The position numbers and the translations under genes were made by a program. A stretch of DNA of 64,000 nt, from the NCBI GenBank assembly GCA_951213105.1, contig OX578142.1, positions 122,230,731 through 122,294,730 of the forward strand, given 5' to 3'. The DNA comes from Amaurobius ferox. Taxonomy: Eukaryota > Arthropoda > Arachnida > Araneae > Amaurobiidae. Below, piece by piece: positions 62,601 to 64,000 of this stretch (positions are counted from its first letter, which is position 1; every line of letters begins with the position of its first letter). The notes under the pieces were generated by a model. It was not told the DNA's origin. It worked only from the letters and a program-made list of their open reading frames with translations, and searched no databases.

Positions 62601-62808
62601 CCGCGTATTTCCAGCAAATCAGTTCCATGTGAAGTCACGTGGTTTTTTAAGAGGAACAATTTCAATGGAGAAAATGCTGTAAAAATGTTTTTTCTTAGCT
62701 TTTATTTTCTTATAATATAGAAATCATTCCTATGTTTTTACGAATGTTTGATGAATATTAATAATGTTTGTAGGAAAAGAAGAAAAACACCGGAATCTCA
62801 AACTGTCA
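25994..62808 (+). CDS. SID1: SID-1 / SIDT-family dsRNA transporter, partial gene (seven exons)
   Basis: Seven exons, 668 nt in total, join in one frame with matching phases and consensus GT-AG borders. The product, about 222 residues, matches the SIDT family from the end of the first to the second extracellular jelly-roll, then TM1 and the juxtamembrane cytoplasmic segment. Landmarks in order: TEVCHTLCP, VEVSSAST, VNDFVI, CMILSIQNIQ joined to CPFDDSES (the family's conserved Cys-Ser-x-x-Ser-x-Gln-x-x-x-Cys-Pro region), FYQTLMKQSGIAI, FPKGRLYIVLILKTSNEDC, then a roughly 22-residue hydrophobic helix (GFYIIIYLFSFIICIFLFV) and basic RKRRK. SIDT proteins are 11-TM membrane proteins that move or bind dsRNA and cholesterol-like lipids; in animals with systemic RNAi SID-1 imports silencing RNA. 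The comparison is from memory of the family. Missing: 5' exons with the signal peptide and first jelly-roll, and TM2-TM11 beyond the right edge. Confidence 0.88.
27042..27092. repeat. Perfect 16-bp inverted repeat in intron 1
   Basis: TTTCGTGCATTCCTGT (27042-27057) and its reverse complement (27077-27092) flank a 19-nt loop. The size is hairpin-like, but the stem is shorter than usual for a microRNA precursor. The following 150 bp contains several degenerate TATATGGAAGACAATAA-type repeats. Confidence 0.7.
28010..28366 (+). pseudogene. PIF1-like helicase C-terminal remnant (Helitron-type)
   Basis: Near 28110-28235 the + strand reads LAYAISIH, then SQGINLDKAMVDIGSNRFTH and RTLEI. A shift of frame then gives FEGCFDPAFNVDRLKK. 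This is the order of the last motifs of PIF1-family helicases: IHKSQG (here the Lys codon is a TGA stop), LDKxxVDIG, SRxRTLEG and FDPxxI. Such helicases occur as a host gene and, much more often in arthropod repeats, as the C-terminus of Helitron RepHel proteins. Only about 90 residues survive, with stops and frameshifts, so it is dead. The Rep part is not seen. Confidence 0.8.
29186..29613 (+). other. Coding-like stretch of unknown origin
   Basis: Overlapping frames on the + strand (29247-29429 and 29323-29613) have protein-like composition: DKYVTIAEILEKFSAFKLQ in one and KMVNALLRVSFICKPPSD, YVQAYEESKKRMKRIRDMN in the other, as if one coding sequence were broken by a frameshift near 29400-29440. 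I do not recognise the family. It may be a retrocopy or transposon fragment; there is no poly(A) or target duplication I can point to. Confidence 0.35.
30600..30830 (+). mobile_element. tRNA-like SINE-type block (weak)
   Basis: TTTAGAGCTGCTGGTAGGCG resembles an A-box / D-arm and ATCTGGGTTCGGTTCTACCC, about 50 nt later, resembles a B-box / T-arm. The block is GC-rich relative to its surroundings, as imported SINE DNA often is. No target duplication identified. Confidence 0.45.
31948..32035. mobile_element. Isolated hAT-like terminal sequence
   Basis: CAGAGCCTGATTAACGCACG followed by GGCCTCCGGGGCCGGGGCCC has the CAGNGCC... start and GGGCC-rich subterminal text common to hAT ends. No matching opposite end was found nearby, so it is a remnant or a false resemblance. 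Confidence 0.45.
32071..32955 (+). repeat. Family A repeat, tail missing (A4)
   Basis: Head AAATCTAATGTGGGCAGCAC, middle with CGTCATTTTCGTTAATTTAG and CTCGAGAACGGTTCATGC, then the TTCGTGAGATATCGTC motif and a long CA microsatellite (about 32835-32953), where it ends. The hairpin tail seen in A1-A3 is missing. Confidence 0.8.
33327..33476 (+). CDS. SID1: SID-1-like exon b
   Basis: 150 nt, phase 0 to phase 0, acceptor TTTTTATTTGTCAG, donor CAG|GTAAAT. Encodes NSKEQSLTVNITP through CMILSIQNIQ. The C-M-I-L-S-I-Q-N-I-Q end followed by CPF from the next exon is the best single family signature in the window. NIT is a potential N-glycosylation site on the extracellular side. Confidence 0.88.
34225..35235 (-). 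pseudogene. Decayed copy of an unnamed protein-coding element
   Basis: Read on the - strand in several frames: FSEGGDLVYFSDIPGL, TDWRLLINSSRRSL, FLHNNNKYASIPVGPAF, VCGDLSHIYDFES, FLCEWNSRDRQQEW, NVLHETFIVLEKIILPLLH, ALPKESECFKYICATF, GGIFVSPDIRILMKD, LGCSMGLKLHFINSHLDYF and PENLGELP. The order and phrases such as LCEWNSRD and LHFxxSHLDYFPENLG recall a multicopy hypothetical protein family I associate with arthropod genomes, from memory and with no known function. At least three frameshifts make it a pseudogene. Multicopy behaviour suggests a mobile element; no terminal repeats were seen. Confidence 0.6.
36199..37495 (-). repeat. Family C repeat, full length, - strand (C5)
   Basis: Begins CAAGAAAGATCAATCATGC and ends GTTGTAAAGTGTTAA, the reverse complement of C1 end to end. 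Near-identical in landmarks to C6 (37684-38985). About 1.3 kb; inserted in family B copy B2. Confidence 0.87.
37684..38985 (-). repeat. Family C repeat, full length, - strand (C6)
   Basis: Starts AAGAAAGATCAATCATGCTT and ends TTGTTGTAAAGTGTTAA, with an expanded (ACAG)n run near 38910-38940. Second insertion into the same family B copy. Confidence 0.87.
39622..39708 (+). CDS. SID1: SID-1-like exon c
   Basis: 87 nt, phase 0 to phase 0, acceptor TTGTTCTTACAG, donor CCA|GTAAGT. Encodes CPFDDSESTAEHALGFYQTL then MKQSGIAIP. The leading Cys-Pro completes the conserved cysteine region begun in exon b; the YQTLMKQSGI text parallels the family's YQTMTKKAAI segment (remembered). Confidence 0.88.
40720..40810 (+). 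CDS. SID1: SID-1-like exon d
   Basis: 91 nt, phase 0 to phase 1, acceptor TTATATCTTACAG, donor CTG|GTATTT. Encodes KETFPKGRLYIVLILKTSNE then DCVEVAPKSA, matching the family's beta-strand FPxxxFYVVxVIKxxDxxC with its conserved cysteine. Confidence 0.87.
40829..40882. repeat. (TTA)n microsatellite in the 130-bp intron
   Basis: About 17 TTA repeats occupy most of the short intron between exons d and e. Repeat-length change here would alter the smallest intron of the gene. Confidence 0.95.
40941..40991 (+). CDS. SID1: SID-1-like exon e
   Basis: 51 nt, phase 1 to phase 1, acceptor CTTTTAATTTTAG, donor CAG|GTAAGT. Encodes VPHVSKEVTVRIVPAIT, the last extracellular strand before the membrane (family text ...LSVLVxxAI / LEVTIVPSI). 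Confidence 0.85.
41542..42408 (+). repeat. Family C repeat, left part (C7)
   Basis: Starts TTAACACTTTACAAAAAAGT and follows family C to AAATAAAATAAATTATTATA, where it switches abruptly to the D segment. It is the only substantial + strand C copy within the recognised SID-1 introns. Confidence 0.85.
42409..42633 (+). repeat. D segment, copy 1
   Basis: A GC-richer block bounded by near-duplicate texts: CTAACGATGATAGACACCAC GG near 42419 and CTAACAATGATAGACACCAC GA near 42592. Internal landmarks AAACAATCAACTTCGCCTCC, GCTCCGAACATCG and CACCAATACATGGACACC recur in reverse at 51371-51500. Non-coding and not recognised. The 14-bp text AATGGACAATTCCG occurs at 41525-41538 before C7 and at 42620-42633 after D. 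Confidence 0.65.
45327..46106 (+). repeat. Family B repeat (B3)
   Basis: Head AAATCTGATGTGAGCAGCAC, two tandem units starting near 45645 and 45783 (B1 has four), and the clearest hairpin tail: TACTTTCCCTATACATTACC, ATGTAT, GCAGGGAAAGTA. The hairpin stem is about 10 bp with an inner ATACAT/ATGTAT pair. The 73-codon frame in it is a repeat artefact. Confidence 0.85.
46640..48060 (+). repeat. Family E repeat, uninterrupted copy (E2)
   Basis: Serves as the reference for E1/E3. It includes GTTCAAACCTCGCCAATCAT at the point where the other copy is cut by the hAT element, and two degenerate internal sections around TATACACTTGTAGG (47330 and 47630). Limits are approximate; non-coding. Confidence 0.7.
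48140..48662 (+). repeat. Family A repeat, right part (A5)
   Basis: Diverged middle (ATTCGAGAACAGTTCATGCT), a CATTCGTTCTAGAAATGTC motif in place of the usual TTCGTGAGATATC, and the tail GTTTTCGAACCCATCATAAT with a TTTTCCCTATACATTA...GCAGGGAAA hairpin. Confidence 0.65.
48930..49716 (-). mobile_element. Tc1-like transposon, 5' part, - strand
   Basis: On the - strand the terminus CACTCTTGCAAAAAATATAT GCACCC begins at 49713 after TA. It is followed by the Tc1 leader shared with the copy at 11940 and a broken transposase N-terminus (LSDLEKSRIIGPRE-type text) reaching RRRLAEGGIS and RPLTRLPLTHQH near 49070. Frameshifts and a homopolymer disrupt it, and the catalytic domain and right end are missing. 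The frames at 48907-49402 on the + strand are its shadows. Confidence 0.82.
49717..49760. repeat. (TA)n microsatellite
   Basis: About 22 TA repeats between the Tc1 terminus and the right end of the hAT element. Confidence 0.95.
50561..50609. repeat. (TAA)n microsatellite at the end of family E
   Basis: TAATAATAA repeats directly follow ATTATTCACATAATAAT, where the family E match ends. A microsatellite tail on a retro- or Helitron-like repeat is possible. Confidence 0.9.
51086..51370 (-). repeat. Family C repeat, one end (C8)
   Basis: Begins CAAGAAAGATGAATCATGCT and follows family C to CATAATACTACGATAATT, where it switches to D sequence. The other end is absent. Confidence 0.85.
51371..51500 (-). 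repeat. D segment, copy 2, with a 23-bp triplication
   Basis: Reverse complement of parts of D copy 1 (CGTCCATGTATTGG, GGAGCGGAG, GATTGTTTTGCTGAGATTTG). It holds three tandem copies of CTATGCGCATTGTCGGAGCG GAG at 51406, 51429 and 51452. As with D copy 1, it abuts a truncated family C element. Confidence 0.65.
52085..52329 (+). mobile_element. 5S-SINE body, 5'-truncated, with 10-bp target duplication
   Basis: The body, 52095-52319, matches the non-5S part of the SINE at 4078: CGTAAGTCCTTACGAGAGAT, TGGTGGTAGGG, CTTCCCGGCCGTCCAAAC, GGGTAGGTCGGACGG. ATAATGTTCG is duplicated at 52085-52094 and 52320-52329. The 5S head is missing and the tail is (GAA)n rather than (CAA)n. 5' truncation with a duplication is typical of LINE-driven insertion. 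Confidence 0.9.
52706..52799 (+). CDS. SID1: SID-1-like exon f: first transmembrane helix
   Basis: 94 nt, phase 1 to phase 2, acceptor TTTTGTATTGCAG, donor GAG|GTAAGT. Encodes DDEYYEAVFGAF then GFYIIIYLFSFIICIFLFV, an uninterrupted hydrophobic stretch of 20-plus residues, followed by Arg completed in the next exon. Position and length fit TM1 of SIDT proteins, after the last extracellular strand. Confidence 0.85.
53980..54276 (+). repeat. Copia 5' LTR
   Basis: Starts TGTTGGG, ends CTACA. AGTATAAATGAG near 54067 could act as a TATA-type element, and AATAAA-like TTAATAAATCG lies near 54220. Differences from the 3' LTR: C/A near 54050, one missing A near 54133, T/C near 54197 and A/G near 54269. 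Confidence 0.95.
54279..54293 (+). promoter_or_regulatory. Primer binding site, initiator tRNA-Met anticodon arm
   Basis: GGGTTATGGGACCAG, two bases after the LTR, is complementary to the anticodon stem-loop of arthropod initiator tRNA-Met (CTGGGCCCATAACCC) with one mismatch. Copia is known to prime from an internal half of this tRNA rather than from its 3' end, so site and position agree. Confidence 0.82.
55010..57445 (+). mobile_element. Helitron, non-autonomous, 2.4 kb
   Basis: Begins TCTATATAAATAAAAATGAA and ends GGGTATGCTGCTAG, that is 5'-TC...CTAG-3', inserted between A (55009) and T (57446) with no target duplication, as Helitrons do. Just before CTAG lies a hairpin, CCGTAC GAA GAACGG with one mismatch, at the usual distance. 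Near the 5' end are a (GTCT)n run and two tandem units of CACGGGAGAACGGCTGAACC-type text (about 55065 and 55215). 56590-57190 holds three degenerate units with ATATCTTCTAAT and AAGTAGTACGGGT. No Rep or helicase coding sequence. Leftover frames (55252-55479, 56684-56899) are not genes. Confidence 0.93.
56323..56375. repeat. Perfect 23-bp inverted repeat inside the Helitron
   Basis: Arms 56323-56345 and 56353-56375 are exact complements with a 7-nt loop; core text TCGCCAAGTGGGACTGT. The neighbourhood (56014-56400) is rich in TTGGCGA/TCGCCAA phrases like those in family A, so this Helitron may have captured family A-like DNA. Confidence 0.93.
59571..60715 (+). pseudogene. Copia RT C-terminal part and RNase H
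   Basis: Two overlapping frames. The first (59571-59765) gives MEEPKGYERR and LNQAIYGLKQSGKVWYE. A frameshift near 59715 leads into the second, with KSDKCVFNYEKG, the RT catalytic IGIYVDDLIIIN, FLGLEISV, GSLLYL, RPDIAYALATLSKYN, then RNase H: GYADANW, STTGFLY, SLSTCDAEVSAL, LYCDNKSSI and NLADILTKAV, stopping at 60715. All are standard Copia motifs in order. It is separated from the upstream frame by the RT deletion at about 59540. Confidence 0.93.
60780..61077 (+). repeat. Copia 3' LTR
   Basis: 298 bp, start TGTTGGG, end CTACA, about 98.7 percent identical to the 5' LTR. Preceded by GGTGGGCC, a weak polypurine-like stretch. Followed by the AATAC duplication, whose last base is the first base of the adjoining Tc1-like element. 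Confidence 0.95.
61082..62545 (+). mobile_element. Tc1-like transposon, defective
   Basis: 1464 bp with ends CACTATTTTGCAAAAA and, reverse-complemented, CACTCTTTTGCAAAAACAAA; TA at 61080-61081 and 62546-62547. A long A-run (about 61095-61120) follows the left end. It carries a broken transposase. The leader differs from the 11.9- and 49-kb copies, so it is a separate Tc1 lineage or subfamily. Confidence 0.92.
61347..62376 (+). pseudogene. Tc1-like transposase pseudogene
   Basis: Reads FKQLDEFEHGRIVGMREAGW, SYQAIGNYLHRTDTVVERCW and QQW (paired helix-turn-helix domain), then in other frames LVEVGLLSRRPLRRL, IVFSDESRF (first Asp), GVMVWGAISYDSRSPLV, GAIFQQDNATPY (second Asp) and RSPDLSPIEHA (Glu), ending RRIKACIAAKGGFTNC. 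Stops after HRRN, TLTD and at the expected Trp after IEHA, plus several frameshifts, inactivate it. The catalytic residues are otherwise conserved. Confidence 0.93.
62774..62808 (+). CDS. SID1: SID-1-like exon g: 35-nt micro-exon
   Basis: Phase 2 to phase 1, acceptor TAATGTTTGTAG, donor TCA|GTAAGT. Completes an Arg codon left by exon f and encodes KRRKTPESQTV. A basic cluster right after TM1 fits the positive-inside rule and the cytoplasmic loop of SIDT proteins. The acceptor lacks a strong pyrimidine tract, and the exon is tiny, so this is the least certain exon; frame, position and charge all fit. Confidence 0.68.
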
Positions 62809-64000
62809 GTAAGTATTTTTTCTAATAAATTTACATTTACTATAGTGTCAAATGGTGTTTCTAAATTCAGGTTACGGAATTTATTTTACCATAGAACATA
62901 CTGACATATTTTTTAATGAGATTACTTGCCAAAAGTGGTTGTGAAACTTGTAAAGTTCTTATGGATTCAGAATCAACTCTTTCAATGTTGGTACTAGACG
63001 AACCTCCAAATCAAATAACTACATCATTTACTTGTTTAAAAGTGTATTTTTATTTTAAATTTTTTGAAGTAAGATATTTTAGGATATTTTAGACATTAAA
63101 ATTTATGTATATTTCATATATTAAGATTTAGTTTACATATTAGGATTTAATTATTTTAGATATTAGGATTTAGTTATTTTGGATATTAGGAATTAGGTAT
63201 TTTAGGATATACTATATTTATATGTAATAGTTTAATATATTTTGTATACTTTTGATGTTTTATACAGGACATCTTACAGAGACAAAGCAAATGAGTTAGT
63301 GGTAGTTTGTTTTACTGTGGCTTTTTTTTTTTCAATTTTTAACGTCTACATTGACTACACATTGGTTTTTCTGTATCATAAAATTTTTGTTCTAATTCCG
63401 CCGTATATTTAAAATTTGGCAACTAAGCTTGCGCAATTTTGCAAAAGAAGCAGTCACGTAACACTAAATATAATTTTATTTTTTCAATTTCCCACATCAA
63501 ATTAACAATCAAATTTACACAATAATCTACTTAACAACTACTTATCAAATTTACACAATAATCTATTTAACAACTACTTATCAAGTTTACACAATAATCT
63601 ACTTAACAACTACTTATCAAATTTACACAATAATCTACTTAACAACTACTTATCAAATTTACACAATAATCTACTTAACAGCCAGAATCTCACCTAGTAT
63701 CACCAAGAATAAAAAAGGGATTATACTACATTTGCACCTAATACCTATAAAAATGGGGGAGAGTCTCAAAGCTATAAATCGTGCTGCTAGTGCAACTCCA
63801 TGCAAAAAATTGAAGTCTACTGTATGATATGTCTGAAGTCACATAGGAAGTTTTCATGTTTCCATTGCAGTTTTTCTGTGCTAAAAAACTCTAAAAACGC
63901 AAAATCGATTCTGGTTCTTGCACTAGGAGCGTGATACCTATAGCTTTAGAAATTCCATCTGTATTAACTTTAAAATGCTACTGTGGCAATATGTTTGGAA
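62809..64000. other. Intron 7, open to the right edge
   Basis: No further exon recognised. Degenerate units of about 23 bp (ATATTAGGATTTAGTTATTT) lie at about 63060-63200 and a 36-bp minisatellite at 63511-63681. 63690-64000 is unassigned. Confidence 0.5.
63511..63681 (+). repeat. 36-bp minisatellite, 4.75 copies
   Basis: AAATTTACACAATAATCTAC plus TTAACAACTACTTATC repeats from 63511, 63547, 63583, 63619 and 63655, with only a couple of substitutions (C/T at one unit, A/G at another). Head-to-tail without spacers, so not a CRISPR array. Confidence 0.95.

Larger units (their letters stand above)
52800..62773. other. Intron 6 (10.0 kb)
   Basis: Mostly a Copia element with a Helitron inside (53980-61077) and a Tc1-like element (61082-62545). 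In 52800-53974 I see no gene; the - strand frame at 53763-53966 is unrecognised. 62546-62773 also holds nothing recognised. Confidence 0.6.

Noticed and set aside
63511..63681. CRISPR array with 36-bp repeats
   Set aside because: The copies are head to tail without spacers in a eukaryotic context.

Overview
This is eukaryotic nuclear DNA, AT-rich, intron-rich and dominated by repeats. Splice sites, Tc1/Tigger/hAT/Copia/Penelope-like/Helitron-type elements, long (TA)n and (CA)n tracts and very long introns point to an arthropod with a large genome. A chelicerate such as a spider is plausible, but that is inference: no taxon-diagnostic marker is present.

The only host gene I can support is on the + strand. 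Seven exons at 25994-26153, 33327-33476, 39622-39708, 40720-40810, 40941-40991, 52706-52799 and 62774-62808 join in one reading frame (668 nt, about 222 residues). They encode the end of the extracellular domain, the first transmembrane helix and the start of the cytoplasmic loop of a SID-1/SIDT-family protein, the double-stranded-RNA/cholesterol transporter family behind systemic RNAi. The 5' exons (signal peptide, first jelly-roll domain) were not found and the gene runs off the right edge. Its introns (7.2, 6.1, 1.0, 0.13, 11.7 and 10.0 kb) hold most of the mobile elements in the right 38 kb.

Layout. 0.3-2.8 kb: a 157-bp satellite. 3.6-9.4 kb: one dispersed repeat (family A) interrupted by a complete 5S-rRNA-derived SINE, a Tigger transposon and a Tc1-like transposon. 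9.4-10.5 kb: a family B repeat with about 150-bp internal tandem units. 10.9-11.3 kb: a tRNA-like sequence split by a perfect hairpin plus GTGAC-rich DNA. 11.9-12.4 kb: a Tc1 fragment. 13.4-15.1 kb: a Penelope-like reverse transcriptase between (TA)n tracts. 17.7-24.4 kb: families A and C, including a C element inserted into an opposite-strand C element. 24.9-25.5 kb: two tRNA-like SINE copies.

Inside the SID-1 introns: a PIF1/Helitron-type helicase remnant (28.0-28.4 kb), a decayed coding copy of an unnamed protein (34.2-35.2 kb, - strand), a family B element cut twice by family C (36.1-39.3 kb), a hAT element with exact 8-bp target duplications spanning 44.2-49.8 kb and stuffed with other repeats, a second 5S-SINE copy (52.1-52.3 kb), a young Copia element (54.0-61.1 kb) whose gag is interrupted inside the zinc knuckle by a 2.4-kb Helitron, and a Tc1-like element (61.1-62.5 kb) touching the Copia right LTR.

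No functional tRNA, rRNA or CRISPR feature was found; every transposase or reverse-transcriptase reading frame except the Penelope-like one is visibly broken. The window's value lies in the SID-1-like gene and in nested insertions whose order and target duplications can be read directly. Family names A to E are local labels, not database names.
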